Source: an uncultured Pseudophaeobacter sp. (GTDB lineage: Bacteria; Pseudomonadota; Alphaproteobacteria; Rhodobacterales; Rhodobacteraceae). From it: a DNA stretch of 64,000 nucleotides. The notes beneath the pieces were generated by a model. It saw only the letters and a list, made by a program, of their open reading frames with translations. It had not been told where the DNA came from and ran no database searches. Below, in pieces: positions 30,944 to 40,039 of this stretch (position 1 is its first letter; each line of letters opens with the position of its first letter). Where the stretch lies: the NCBI GenBank assembly GCA_905479575.1, contig CAJQNB010000020.1, positions 44,595 to 108,594 of the forward strand. Reading direction: 5' to 3'. A program made the translations under genes and the position numbers.

Positions 30944-31454
30944 TGGATATGCCCTTTTTCAACCGCTGGATGATGCGGGCTATAAATTGCAGCGCCAGCA
31001 GGGTGGCTCCGATCAGGATCATCAGTTTTGCGGGCCATGTGGGCATGGTAAAATTGCCAACTGCCCCGACAAATTCATTGCGGGTGATCGACTTTATCAG
31101 GATTGGCCAATGGGCATAGATAATTGCCGAAACCACGAGACACCCAAGCAGGTCAAAGAGGAGCTCCATCCCTGACGCCAGGCGCGGTCTGCTGCGGTGC
31201 AGGCTGTCGATCAGCCCGTCCGAGCGGGTGAGCCGACCAGCCCTGAGCGCTTGCGGCACCTGCAGGAATACAATTGCCACGATCGACAGTGATATCATTT
31301 CGGGCACGCCGGACAGCGGGGCGTCAAACAGATTCCGCCCCAGCACATCGGTGCAAATGATAACCACCAGCCCAACAATCAGCAGTGTCCCAAGAATATT
31401 GGCCCCCTGCGTCGCGATATTGAGCGCGCGCAGGGGGAGAGAGGCGACTGACAT
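30684..31454 (-). CDS. TRAP transporter small permease (DctQ family), 3' end apparently frameshifted
   Basis: Residues 1 to about 172 are a normal DctQ protein with four membrane segments (ILGTLLIVGLVVIICTDVLG, LSIVAIVFLQV, LLFDLLGCLVVSAIIY, LMILIGATLLALQFI) ending near RLKKG. From there the frame does not stop: it runs 260 bases into dctM in another reading frame and adds about 84 residues with no TRAP similarity. Adding one A to the five-A run (the T run at 30955-30959 on the plus strand) would give the residues KKGHIQ and a TGA overlapping the dctM ATG, the normal ATGA arrangement. So this is a one-base deletion, a sequencing error, or less likely a recoding site. Confidence 0.8.
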   Translation of the reverse strand: MSVASLPLRALNIATQGANILGTLLIVGLVVIICTDVLGRNLFDAPLSGVPEMISLSIVAIVFLQVPQALRAGRLTRSDGLIDSLHRSRPRLASGMELLFDLLGCLVVSAIIYAHWPILIKSITRNEFVGAVGNFTMPTWPAKLMILIGATLLALQFIARIIQRLKKGISNDRFCHRYPEPVFHGRAGSGRALCPHRTDPVLLCRCLGDQRHAFAGGQDAGPCSKRCDLQLLFRRRAGVCSDGVSRVRKRHGARCL

Positions 31455-32510
31455 TTATTCTTTGTCCCAGTCACGCAGTGGCGTAGCACCACCGGCCCGC
31501 ATCTGGTCCATATAGGTGGTCAGCACCCCCGAGGCGTCTTTGCCCTGTGCATCCAGCCCTTCCGCCCAGACTTTGGCCGCATTCTCCATGCCGGCAGCCC
31601 ACTGTGCGCGCATCTCGTTGCTGGCGTCACTTATGGTTGCGCCGCCGGCTTCCATTCCCTTGTAGGCGATGGTGACAAAGTTCTCGAGATCTTCGATATA
31701 CCAGCTTGCGGCCGCGTCAGCGGCGGCGCGAAAGGCCTCTTGCACATCTTCGGGCAGGCCATCCCACCAGTCTTTGTTGGCGCAGATCGACCCTGCAAAC
31801 TGCGCCCCAAGACCCACTTTGGTGATGTTGGGAGCAACCTCGAACAGTTTACCGGGGAAGGCCGCAGAGGCGAAGACCAGCACACCGTCATAGACGCCAG
31901 TTTGCAGCTCGTTGTAGTAGGTGGTCAGGTTGCCCTGCACCCCCACAGCGCCGGTTCCGGCCAGCCAGTTAATCGAGGCGCCGGGGGCTGCAATCTTGCG
32001 CCCTTCCAGATCCGCTAGCGAGGTGACGGGAAAATTCGTCATCAGCACATAGTCATCAATCGCCGTTGGCGCCCCAAGGTAGACAACACCATTGTCGGTA
32101 TAGGCCTGCTGCATGCGCGGGTCGCTCAGGTGCAGATTGTGCAGCGTTTCGCTCACCAGTTGGACGTCATCGGACACAAACGGAGTGTAATAGGTGACGT
32201 TCTGAACGGCCAGTTTGCCCGGATCAAACAGGCTTGAGCAGGCGCCGAGTTCTGACAGCCCTGCCTCGACGGTTTCCAGCTCTTCACCCACACCGGCAAT
32301 TGCGCCGCCATATTGCTCTGAGAAAGAGACGCTATGCCCAAGGGCTGCTAGTTTTTCATTGGCTGTGGGAATGAAGGCTTCGGGAAACATTTTGACCCAG
32401 CGGAAAACCGGCGGATGGCCCGCAGCGATGGTGACGTTATAACTGTCGGCAACCGCAGCTGTTGACGACAACAGACAAAGAACGATCGCGCTGGTTTTCA
32501 GAAACTTCAT
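31455..32510 (-). CDS. TRAP transporter substrate-binding protein (DctP family)
   Basis: 351 residues from the ATG at 32510, chosen for the GAGGAC ribosome site; the upstream frame adds 6 residues. A Sec signal peptide covers residues 1-21 (KTSAIVLCLLSSTAAVA). Family blocks include LEGRKIAAPGASINWLAGTG and the stretch YNELQTGVYDGVLVFASAAF, with the conserved Arg/Asn ligand region. DctP proteins bind carboxylates by an Arg salt bridge; the carboxylate here is unknown. It is the first gene of the TRAP/cyclase/FAH operon and is divergent from a LysR regulator. Confidence 0.9.
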   Translation of the reverse strand: MKFLKTSAIVLCLLSSTAAVADSYNVTIAAGHPPVFRWVKMFPEAFIPTANEKLAALGHSVSFSEQYGGAIAGVGEELETVEAGLSELGACSSLFDPGKLAVQNVTYYTPFVSDDVQLVSETLHNLHLSDPRMQQAYTDNGVVYLGAPTAIDDYVLMTNFPVTSLADLEGRKIAAPGASINWLAGTGAVGVQGNLTTYYNELQTGVYDGVLVFASAAFPGKLFEVAPNITKVGLGAQFAGSICANKDWWDGLPEDVQEAFRAAADAAASWYIEDLENFVTIAYKGMEAGGATISDASNEMRAQWAAGMENAAKVWAEGLDAQGKDASGVLTTYMDQMRAGGATPLRDWDKE

Positions 32511-32633
32511 AATTGTCCTCCCAAACATTTATTTGCAGCCGCCCAGGCCCAAGCAAAGGCGCTGACGGCGATGGTATCGCGAGATTAGGCCGATGAGGGG
32601 CAAGTAAGGAAGTTAATGTTGATGGTAGTGGTC

Positions 32634-32648
32634 ATTCATTCTATGAAT
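32634..32648. promoter_or_regulatory. LysR-type T-N11-A box
   Basis: ATTCA-TTCTA-TGAAT is a perfect interrupted inverted repeat that fits the LysR T-N11-A rule. It ends four bases before the LysR start codon and lies between the regulator and the TRAP operon, a usual autoregulatory position. Confidence 0.55.
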
Positions 32649-32652
32649 ACCT

Positions 32653-33558
32653 ATGCATCTTGAGAAACTGGACCTGAACCTGCTGGTGGCCATCGACGCC
32701 CTGTCGCGGACGCAAAGCGTGACTGCAGCGGCGGCTGAGCTGAATCTGACCCAATCTGCGGTGAGCAGTGCGCTGAACCGTGCACGGGCACATTTTCAGG
32801 ACGAACTGTTCTATTACGACGGGCAAAAAATGCGCCACAGCCCGTTTGGCCAATCTATTGCTGATGTGGTGCCTGATCTGATCAACCGCCTGCGCAGCCT
32901 GTCGCGGATGCGGGCCAGCGCTGAGCTGCATACGCTGGAACGACAATTCACCGTGATTGCCTCTGACTATGTGGCGATGGTGTTTTTGTCGGTGCTGTCA
33001 AAGCGTCTGTCGATCTGTGCCCCCAAGGTGTCTTTGGCGGTGGTCCCCTTTAGCGAGGACGCGATGGGCAATTTCCAACGTGGCAAGGTTGATTTCCTTG
33101 TCGCGCCCGATTTTTGGATAGACGACACGTTGCACCGTGCCCCACTGTTTAAGGACGGGTTTCAATGCGTGGTCTGTAAAGACAATCCCTTGGCTCAGAC
33201 GGGCCTTAGCTTGCAAAGCTATCTGGATGCGCCGCATGTGGTCACGAACTTTTTTGTCGGCGATGGCAAAAGCCATTTTGAAAACTGGCTGAAACAGGAA
33301 GACATAGACATCAGGATTGCCGCCTCGTTACCCAGTTTTGTGGTGTTGCCCTACTATATTTCCGGCACCCGCAACATCGCGACCATTCACAAGAGACTGT
33401 TGAAACAGTTCGGAAAACTGGATGATCTGACCGCGCTTGCGCCGCCGCGTGAAGTGCCCGATTTGACCGAATATCTGATTTGGAAAGATCACCATCAATA
33501 CGACCCTCAAGCGACGCTGATCCGCGAGATGATGCTTGAAACCGGGGGCGATCTATAG
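32653..33558 (+). CDS. LysR-family transcriptional regulator
   Basis: 301 residues. The N-terminal winged helix is LEKLDLNLLVAIDALSRTQSVTAAAAELNLTQSAVSSALNRAR (quoted in part: the SVTAAAAELNLTQSAVSS stretch is the recognition region). The C-terminal half (about 90-295) is the two-lobed effector domain of the NodD/PcaQ-like type. It is divergent from the TRAP/cyclase/FAH operon and most likely activates it when the substrate is present. The ATG has no clear Shine-Dalgarno site because a LysR box occupies that place. Confidence 0.9.
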   Translation: MHLEKLDLNLLVAIDALSRTQSVTAAAAELNLTQSAVSSALNRARAHFQDELFYYDGQKMRHSPFGQSIADVVPDLINRLRSLSRMRASAELHTLERQFTVIASDYVAMVFLSVLSKRLSICAPKVSLAVVPFSEDAMGNFQRGKVDFLVAPDFWIDDTLHRAPLFKDGFQCVVCKDNPLAQTGLSLQSYLDAPHVVTNFFVGDGKSHFENWLKQEDIDIRIAASLPSFVVLPYYISGTRNIATIHKRLLKQFGKLDDLTALAPPREVPDLTEYLIWKDHHQYDPQATLIREMMLETGGDL

Positions 33559-33840
33559 CCGAGGCTGGACCAACGGTATGCGTGTTTGAGCTGTCGACAT
33601 CCCGCCCAAGGCCAAGAGCGGCATCGACTATAGCGTTGTGATGTCGGCTGAAATTGCCATGGCCCGGGCCTGCGAACCTGCGGTTGCTGCCTTGTGTTTT
33701 GTTTCTTCCCCGTGGCAGGGAGCCCCCAGCACGTTTTGAAGCAAAAACTGCTGGGACATGTGTCCAAGCTTTCGCGGGCGTTGAAGGGCAGGGGCTTTCC
33801 TTGCGGACTGTGGCCTCGATGGCGTAACCTAAAGGGGTGG

Positions 33841-34650
33841 ATGGTGGGTGAAATGGGTAACAGCGATACGGAGAAAGACCGAAATTTTGTTACCGCATTG
33901 GCGCGTGGATTGGAGCTATTGAGCTGTTTTCGCGACGACGAGATCACTCTGACAAACGCCGAGTTCTCTGAGCGGACCAATTTGCCCAAGGCGACGATTT
34001 CCAGGTTAACTTATACACTATGCGAGTTGGGATATCTGGTTGCCGATCCGTCCAGCGGCACCTATCGCCTTGGGGCTGGCGCCTTGAACCTGGGGTTCAG
34101 CGTTTTGACGGGGATTGATATTCAAGATCTCGCACAACAAGAGATGCAGCGGCTGCGCGACGGACCTAACTCGTATGTTTCTGTCGCGTTGGGGGAACTC
34201 CATCAGCTGGACGTCGTGTATATTTCATATCTGAGATCCCGCGAACGTGTTGCGCTGGTTGCCAACGTCGGTGTGCGTTTGCCGCTGTTTACCTCGGCAA
34301 TCGGGCGCGCCATTCTGGTGGGCCAGCAGGACGATGATCGCGAAGCCGCGTTTGAGTTGGCCGGCCGCAGGGACCCAGACCTCGAAGCGCAGGGGCGGTT
34401 GCACTATGCCCAAGCCAAATCGTTTTTTGAAGTTAAGGGGTTTTGCACCGGGTATGGTGAATGGCGCAAAGACGTTAACGGTATAGCGGTTCCGGTGTTT
34501 TCGATGAATGGCGCCCGCGTGTATGGGCTGAATGTTGGGGGCCCTTCTTTTCTTGTGGAGCCCAAAGCGCTTGAAACCGTGCATGCGCCCTTGCTCATTC
34601 AGGCAGCGAGACAGATCAGCATTCAGAAGCTCAACCAAAGGTTGCGTTAG
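33841..34650 (+). CDS. IclR-family transcriptional regulator
   Basis: 269 residues from the ATG at 33841 (ribosome site AAGGGG); the frame is open to 33694 but that part has no IclR similarity, and a second Met at 33853 is possible. The N-terminal helix-turn-helix covers FVTALARGLELLSCF to NLPKATISRLTYTLCELGYL. The IclR effector domain follows (about 85-265) with the conserved SAIGRAIL and the late VNGIAVPVFSMNG. Signals of this family are usually aromatic or keto acids. It stands before the Liv-type transporter and faces no divergent operon, so control of the Liv and beta-oxidation genes is an inference from position. Confidence 0.88.
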   Translation: MVGEMGNSDTEKDRNFVTALARGLELLSCFRDDEITLTNAEFSERTNLPKATISRLTYTLCELGYLVADPSSGTYRLGAGALNLGFSVLTGIDIQDLAQQEMQRLRDGPNSYVSVALGELHQLDVVYISYLRSRERVALVANVGVRLPLFTSAIGRAILVGQQDDDREAAFELAGRRDPDLEAQGRLHYAQAKSFFEVKGFCTGYGEWRKDVNGIAVPVFSMNGARVYGLNVGGPSFLVEPKALETVHAPLLIQAARQISIQKLNQRLR

Positions 34651-35014
34651 GGCGGTCGGTTTCGCGGAAAGATGTCGGACAGAATCAGTTGATCTTGCCA
34701 AAGCACTTTCGAAGATACGGAGCGTAACTTACGCCGCATAAATGTTGATATTTTGCTTGCCTACACCTTTAGCGTTGCCAGGGGTGGTTTGGAAAATTTC
34801 ATAAAAAACAGCAGCTAACGGTGATTTACCCGACGTCGTTCTTTGATATTAGTGGTGTTTTTTCAGCCTGATTTCTATTTGCCAGAATTTTGGGAGAGGC
34901 GAAACGTGCAACCCTGCATCTTGACTTAAACCGACACTGTGTAAGTCTTGCCTGACTATTGATGCGGACCTCACAGGGTGGATGAGGGACGAGTTGGTTT
35001 TTTGGGAGGAAAAC
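34651..35014. other. Upstream region of the Liv-type operon
   Basis: 364 bases, distinctly AT-richer than its surroundings around 34741-34870. It must hold the promoter of the five-gene transporter operon. I see no IclR-type palindrome that I would defend. Confidence 0.5.
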
Positions 35015-36259
35015 ATGAAGAAAATGGTTAAGCTTGGCGTTGTTTCAACGCTTTCATTGGTAGTTGGTGCATCCGCTGCCTTTGCTGAAAATGTCAAAAT
35101 TGCATTTATTGATCCTTTGTCCGGCCCGTTCGCGAGCACGGGGACTAACGGATTGCACCAGTTTGAATTTGCGGCCCAGCACATGGTAAACGACCAGGGC
35201 GGCGTTCTTGGGGGCACCAATTTTGAAATTGTTGCCTTTGACAACAAGATCAGCCCAAAAGAGTCCCTGATCCAGCTGCAGGTGGCGATTGACCAAGGCA
35301 TTCGCTACATTGTGCAGGGGAACTCTTCCGGCGTTGCCAATGCGCTGACAGAAGCCATTGCAAAGCATAACCGGCGCAACCCTGATAGCCGGGTTCTTTT
35401 CCTGAATTATGCGGCTGTTGATCCCGCTTTGACAAACGACAAATGTAATTTCTGGCATTTCCGCTTTGACGCCAATGCAGACATCAAAATGGATGCGCTT
35501 ACAGATGTCATGTCCGCCGATGAAAGCCTGAAAAACGTCTACATCATCGGCCAGGACTATTCCTTCGGCAAAGCCGTTGCCGCAGCAGCTGTCGCCAATC
35601 TGACCGAAAAACGGCCTGATGTTGAGATCGTCGGCAATGAGCTGCATCCAATTGGCAAGGTGAAGGACTTCACCCCCTATTCGCGCAAAATCATTGCCTC
35701 AGAGGCGGATGCCGTCATCACGGGCAACTGGGGTGCGGATATGCTGGGCCTGGGTAAGTCGCTGATCGAGAATGGCTATGATGGCCCCATCTATACCTAC
35801 TACGCAGCGGGTTCCGGCATCACTGCCGCCTTTGGGGAAACTGCAAAAGGCCGTATCCGGTTGATTTCCCAGGGTAACATCAACCCGATTGGCTCTGAGG
35901 AAGCGCGCGAAACCTACAACGCGTTCAAAGAAAAGTACCCGGATGGCAACATCGACCAGAGCCGTATCTTTAACGTGATCGGTATGTTGTCCACCGCCAT
36001 CGAGGCTGCAGGCACCGCGGATGATGTTGTGGCGGTGGCGAACCAGTTGGAAGGAATGGAATACGATTCCATGTGGGGCACAAAATTGTTCATGCGCCCA
36101 CAGGATCACCAGGTCATCCAAAACCTGAATGTTGGCGTTCACACGAATGACAACGTTGAATTCGATTATGACAATTCCGGCTTTGGCATTGTGACAGAAT
36201 CGACGGTTGAAATGGCGTCCATGGACAGCCCGACAACCTGTAAAATGAAGCGCCCCTAA
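35015..36259 (+). CDS. Liv-type ABC substrate-binding protein
   Basis: 414 residues from the ATG at 35015 (ribosome site GGGAGG). The signal peptide (1-24) ends SAAFA. The mature protein is a PBP1-type fold (Peripla_BP_6) with the opening VKIAFIDPLSGPFASTGTNG, a Ser/Gly-rich ligand contact GNSSGVANAL, and the hinge QDYSFGKAVAAAA. It carries no clear Leu/Ile/Val-specific residues. Relatives of this length in roseobacters serve branched-chain amino acids, amides or aromatic/alicyclic acids. The convergent CoA-ligase/beta-oxidation operon suggests a carboxylic acid substrate. A strong hairpin follows the stop, so the binding protein may be made in excess. Confidence 0.88.
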   Translation: MKKMVKLGVVSTLSLVVGASAAFAENVKIAFIDPLSGPFASTGTNGLHQFEFAAQHMVNDQGGVLGGTNFEIVAFDNKISPKESLIQLQVAIDQGIRYIVQGNSSGVANALTEAIAKHNRRNPDSRVLFLNYAAVDPALTNDKCNFWHFRFDANADIKMDALTDVMSADESLKNVYIIGQDYSFGKAVAAAAVANLTEKRPDVEIVGNELHPIGKVKDFTPYSRKIIASEADAVITGNWGADMLGLGKSLIENGYDGPIYTYYAAGSGITAAFGETAKGRIRLISQGNINPIGSEEARETYNAFKEKYPDGNIDQSRIFNVIGMLSTAIEAAGTADDVVAVANQLEGMEYDSMWGTKLFMRPQDHQVIQNLNVGVHTNDNVEFDYDNSGFGIVTESTVEMASMDSPTTCKMKRP

Positions 36260-36271
36260 GGCCGACTTCAT

Positions 36272-36295
36272 CCCGCCCTGCAATTGCAGGGCGGG
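36272..36295 (+). terminator. Attenuating hairpin between binding protein and permeases
   Basis: CCCGCCCTGC and its complement GCAGGGCGGG flank AATT in a perfect palindrome directly after the binding-protein stop, followed by CCCTTTGTCT. Such hairpins often allow more binding protein than membrane subunits to be made. Confidence 0.6.
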
Positions 36296-36334
36296 CCCTT
36301 TGTCTCTGATCAATATCAACCCTTTGGGGGACCG

Positions 36335-37291
36335 ATGGAACTCATCCTCGTCAACTTAATCGACGGGCTTGTCACCGGATTGCTTTTATTCATGCTTTCG
36401 GCTGGCCTGACGCTCATTTTCTCTATGATGGGTGTTTTGAATTTTGCCCACGCTAGTTTTTATATGCTGGGCGCGTACTTTGCCTATCAAATCAGTATTG
36501 CGCTAGGGTTTTGGGTGGGTTTGCTTATTGCTCCGCTCATTGTTGGCGTTCTTGGCGCAGGGGTTGAAAGATACGGTCTGCGGCGTGTCCACCAATATGG
36601 CCATGTGCCGGAATTGATTTTTACATTCGGTCTGGCGCTTTTGATCGAGGAATTGGTGCAGTTCGTCTGGGGCAAAAACCAGATGCCATACAATATTCCC
36701 GAAGTCCTTAATTTCACGGCCTTTTCCATCGCTGGAAACTCGATCCCGGCGTATAAGATCTTTATGATCTTTATCTCTGTCGCGATCTTTATTGGGTTGC
36801 TGTTTGTTTTGACCAAGACACGCGTTGGCATGATCATTCAGGCCGCCCTGAGCTATCCCCGCACGGTCGAGTCTTTGGGTCACAACGTGCCATTGATCTT
36901 TATGGGGGTGTTTGGCGTGGGAACAGCCCTGGCAGGTGTCGCAGGTGTGATTGCAGGGCCGGTGCTGGGGACCTTTCCCGGTATGGCCTTTGTTCTGGGA
37001 TCCATCGTTTTTGTGACCATCGTGATTGGCGGCTTGGGGTCGCTTTGGGGCGCACTTGTTGCCTCATTGCTGATCGGTTGGATTACCACCTTTGCCAAGT
37101 CCTACAATCTTGCCATGTCCGACGTGCTGAATGCCATTGGCATATCCACCCCTGAAAATTTGAGCGACCACGTCCTGCGTGATCTGTGGACCGTTACCAG
37201 CCCTCAGATCGCAGATATTTTGCCCTATGTCTTGATGGTCTTGATCCTGATCTTCCGACCTGCAGGCCTCTTCGGAAAGCGTGAATCATGA
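36335..37291 (+). CDS. Liv-type ABC permease, LivH family
   Basis: 318 residues from the ATG at 36335 with the ribosome site GGGGGA; the longer frame includes the hairpin and is rejected. About eight hydrophobic segments, with the LivH hallmark GLTLIFSMMGVLNFAHASFYMLG at the N-terminus (start of that stretch is LTLIFSMMGVLNFAHAS), and the EAA-like loop ALSYPRTVESLGHNVP. It overlaps livM by four bases. Forms the importer channel with LivM. Confidence 0.9.
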   Translation: MELILVNLIDGLVTGLLLFMLSAGLTLIFSMMGVLNFAHASFYMLGAYFAYQISIALGFWVGLLIAPLIVGVLGAGVERYGLRRVHQYGHVPELIFTFGLALLIEELVQFVWGKNQMPYNIPEVLNFTAFSIAGNSIPAYKIFMIFISVAIFIGLLFVLTKTRVGMIIQAALSYPRTVESLGHNVPLIFMGVFGVGTALAGVAGVIAGPVLGTFPGMAFVLGSIVFVTIVIGGLGSLWGALVASLLIGWITTFAKSYNLAMSDVLNAIGISTPENLSDHVLRDLWTVTSPQIADILPYVLMVLILIFRPAGLFGKRES

Positions 37292-38583
37292 CCGATGAAT
37301 TGACAACAGACCCTAGCAAACCAATGCAGCGCATGCGTGCAGGATCCATGACACTTACTCTTGCGCCCTGGATCCTGGCGGCTGTGGCGCTGATGATCAT
37401 GCCCTATATTTTCACCTCCAATTCCGCGCTGACGATCATGAACCAAATGTGGATCACGGTGATTTTTGCGCTTGCCTACAATATGTTGCTCGGGCAGGGC
37501 GGTATGCTGTCCTTTGGACATGCGGTATATGCCGGTGTCGGTGGATTTGCCTGCATGCATATCATGAATGCCTCTGACTTCTTTGCGAGCTTTCCGCTGC
37601 CTGTGCTGCCTGTCTTTGGTGGGCTTTTTGGCGCCGGGCTTGCGATGATAGTTGGGTCATTTTCGACCCGCAGCGCCGGTACAGTATTCGCAATGATCTC
37701 TTTGGGGGTGGGTGAGCTGATCGCCGCCAGCTCCGTGATCATTGTTGCGTTTTTTGGCGGCGAAGAGGGCATCTCGGGCGATCGTACCTATGCGATGCCG
37801 TTCTTTGGCAACGAGTTTTTGCAGCAGATCAATGTCTATTACCTGACATCCTTTTGGGTGCTGCTGTCGGCTGCGTTGATGTATCTCTGGTCTCGTACCC
37901 CGGTCGGGCGCATGGCCAATGCGGTGCGTGACAACCCGGAACGTGCTGAGTTCCTTGGCTATTCTGCCCGTTGGGTCCGCTTTTACAGCTTTGTGGCGTC
38001 TGGTTTTTTTGCCGGTATTGCTGGCGGGCTGTTTGCCATCAACTATGAAATCCTGACCGAGGAAAACCTGAATACAACCTCCTCTGGTATCATCCTTCTG
38101 GTGACCTTTTTGGGTGGGGTTGGCTTCTTCTTTGGTCCGATCATCGGCGCGATTGTATTCACGCTGGTCCAGACGGTTCTTAGCCTTCAGACAGAGCTAT
38201 GGGCGTTTTACGCAGGCTCGCTTTTCCTGGCGACTGTGATGTTTTTCCCTGGGGGATTGGCCGGGTTGTTGATGATGCATGTCCCGGCATTCAAGCTTGG
38301 AAAGGCCAGACTGTTGGTCAGGCCCTACATAAAAACACTGCTCCCCGCAGCCATCGGAATACTGGGACTTTGCGCCCTGGTTGAAATGACCTTTCACGTT
38401 CGTCATGCCGCGCAGGGAGACAATGAAATGACGTTGTTCTGGACAACCTTTGACAGCCACACCTTGATGCCATGGCTGATTGCTATCGCGGTCACTGTGG
38501 TTGGGATTGGTATCGCAAAGCGGACTTCACCTGCGCTGAAAGAGGCCTGGAGCGAAGCCAACTCGGCAGGAGATGTGTCATGA
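37288..38583 (+). CDS. Liv-type ABC permease, LivM family
   Basis: 431 residues with an ATG overlapping the livH stop. LivM hallmarks: ALAYNMLLGQGGMLSFGHAV near residues 60-80, and the ATPase-contact loop AVRDNPERAEFLGYSARWVR near 212-231. The protein is about 80-100 residues longer than usual; the extra C-terminal part (about 335-420) adds two further hydrophobic segments (LLPAAIGILGLCALVEM and WLIAIAVTVVGIGI). Overlaps livG by four bases. Confidence 0.9.
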   Translation: MTDELTTDPSKPMQRMRAGSMTLTLAPWILAAVALMIMPYIFTSNSALTIMNQMWITVIFALAYNMLLGQGGMLSFGHAVYAGVGGFACMHIMNASDFFASFPLPVLPVFGGLFGAGLAMIVGSFSTRSAGTVFAMISLGVGELIAASSVIIVAFFGGEEGISGDRTYAMPFFGNEFLQQINVYYLTSFWVLLSAALMYLWSRTPVGRMANAVRDNPERAEFLGYSARWVRFYSFVASGFFAGIAGGLFAINYEILTEENLNTTSSGIILLVTFLGGVGFFFGPIIGAIVFTLVQTVLSLQTELWAFYAGSLFLATVMFFPGGLAGLLMMHVPAFKLGKARLLVRPYIKTLLPAAIGILGLCALVEMTFHVRHAAQGDNEMTLFWTTFDSHTLMPWLIAIAVTVVGIGIAKRTSPALKEAWSEANSAGDVS

Positions 38584-39341
38584 GCGTACCAGCACTGGAG
38601 CTTTCGGGCCTGAAGAAAAGTTTTGGCCAGGCTAAGATCATTCGCGGCATCGATCTTTCGATTGGCAAAGCGGAACGCCATGCGATCATCGGGCCAAATG
38701 GGGCGGGTAAATCTACGCTGTTCAATTTGATCACAGCGCGCTTTGCGCCAACTGCGGGCACGGTCAGGCTGCATGGTCAAGACCTGCTTGGGTTGCAGCC
38801 TTTTCAGATCAATCGCATGGGCCTGTCGCGGTCATTTCAGATCACCAATATCTTTCCGGCAATGACGGTGTTTGAAAACGTCCGTTGCGCCCTGCTTTGG
38901 GCGCAGGGGTACAAGTATTCGTTCTGGAATCTGGTCAACCGCTCGCGTCAGCTGACCGAAGGGGCGGATGCCATTCTTGAACAGATCAACCTTTTGGAGC
39001 GCCGCAATCTGCCCGCCGGCACGCTGAGCTATGCTGAACAGCGGGCGCTTGAAATCGGTATTACCATCGCTGGCGGTGCCGATGTCATCATGTTGGATGA
39101 ACCAACAGCCGGGATGAGCCATTCGGAAACCGACTACATCACAGATCTGATTATGAAGGTGACGGAGGGCAAAACGCTGATCATGGTTGAACATGATATG
39201 GGGGTTGTGTTTGGCCTCGCTGATCGCATTTCGGTTCTTGTCTACGGAGAAATTATTGCAACAGGAAAACCAGCGGACGTGCGGGCAGATCCAAAAGTGC
39301 AGGAAGCTTATCTTGGTGCAGCTCTGGAGGCAGAACATTGA
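38580..39341 (+). CDS. Liv-type ABC ATPase, LivG family
   Basis: 253 residues with a start in the ATGA overlap with livM; an upstream frame open from 38472 lies in livM and is rejected. Walker A is intact (GPNGAGKSTLFNL), as are a degenerate signature LSYAEQRALEIGI, Walker B VIMLDEPTAGMSH and the switch His in LIMVEHDMGVVFGL. The missing LSGGQ glycine pair (SYAEQ) is common in LivG proteins. Its stop overlaps the TTG start of livF. Confidence 0.92.
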   Translation: MSVPALELSGLKKSFGQAKIIRGIDLSIGKAERHAIIGPNGAGKSTLFNLITARFAPTAGTVRLHGQDLLGLQPFQINRMGLSRSFQITNIFPAMTVFENVRCALLWAQGYKYSFWNLVNRSRQLTEGADAILEQINLLERRNLPAGTLSYAEQRALEIGITIAGGADVIMLDEPTAGMSHSETDYITDLIMKVTEGKTLIMVEHDMGVVFGLADRISVLVYGEIIATGKPADVRADPKVQEAYLGAALEAEH

Positions 39342-40039
39342 TAGAAGTCACTGACATGCACGCCTATTATGGCAAATCACATATCCTTCAGGGCGTCACA
39401 CTGAACGTACAGGAAGGTGAGATCGTGGCGCTGCTGGGCCGCAATGGGGTTGGACGCTCGACCACCTGCAAAGCAATCATGGGCGAAGTGGCCCCCAAGG
39501 GCTCGGTCAAATTCAAAGGCCAAGAGATTTCTGGCCGCAAAGCGTTTGAAATTGCCAACATGGGGATTGGCTATGTACCGGAAAACCGGGATATATTTCC
39601 CGGACTGACCACCCGCCAAAACCTGACGCTGGGATTGAAACCTGGTCAGAAGGACGGCAGTGGTCGCTGGTCGATGCAGATGATGTTCGACATGTTCTCC
39701 AACCTGAATGAACGCGCTGATGTCGAGGCGTCGGTGTTGTCGGGCGGTGAACAGCAGATGCTGACAATGTGCCGAACGCTGATGGGGGATCCTGATTTTG
39801 TGATGATTGATGAGCCGACAGAAGGTCTTTCGCCGCAGATGGTGCAAAAGGTCGCTGACGTTCTGAAAGAGATCGCGGACCGGGGCATTTCAACCCTGTT
39901 GGTTGAGCAAAAACTGTCGATTGCCATGGACATCGCACACCGGGTTTATGTCATGGGCCATGGCCAGGTGGTGTTTGAGGGCACGCCCGCAGAGCTGAAA
40001 GCGCGTGAGGACGTGCGCAAGGAGTGGCTGGAGGTCTAG
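39338..40039 (+). CDS. Liv-type ABC ATPase, LivF family, with Arg in Walker A
   Basis: 233 residues, TTG start (TTGA overlap with livG; ribosome site CTGGAGG). Signature LSGGEQQMLTMCRTL, Walker B FVMIDEPTEGLSP and switch-region VEQKLSIAM are present. Walker A reads GRNGVGRST: the invariant lysine is Arg40 (codon CGC at 39455-39457). A Lys-to-Arg change normally damages ATP hydrolysis, so the nearby Lys45 or the LivG site may carry the work, or this is a subgroup with natural Arg. Family and position are otherwise typical. Confidence 0.9.
   Translation: MIEVTDMHAYYGKSHILQGVTLNVQEGEIVALLGRNGVGRSTTCKAIMGEVAPKGSVKFKGQEISGRKAFEIANMGIGYVPENRDIFPGLTTRQNLTLGLKPGQKDGSGRWSMQMMFDMFSNLNERADVEASVLSGGEQQMLTMCRTLMGDPDFVMIDEPTEGLSPQMVQKVADVLKEIADRGISTLLVEQKLSIAMDIAHRVYVMGHGQVVFEGTPAELKAREDVRKEWLEV

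Noticed and set aside
30955..30959. Programmed frameshift in dctQ
   Set aside because: The run has only five As and lacks a full X-XXY-YYZ slippery heptamer, so mutation or sequencing error is more likely; kept only as a finding.
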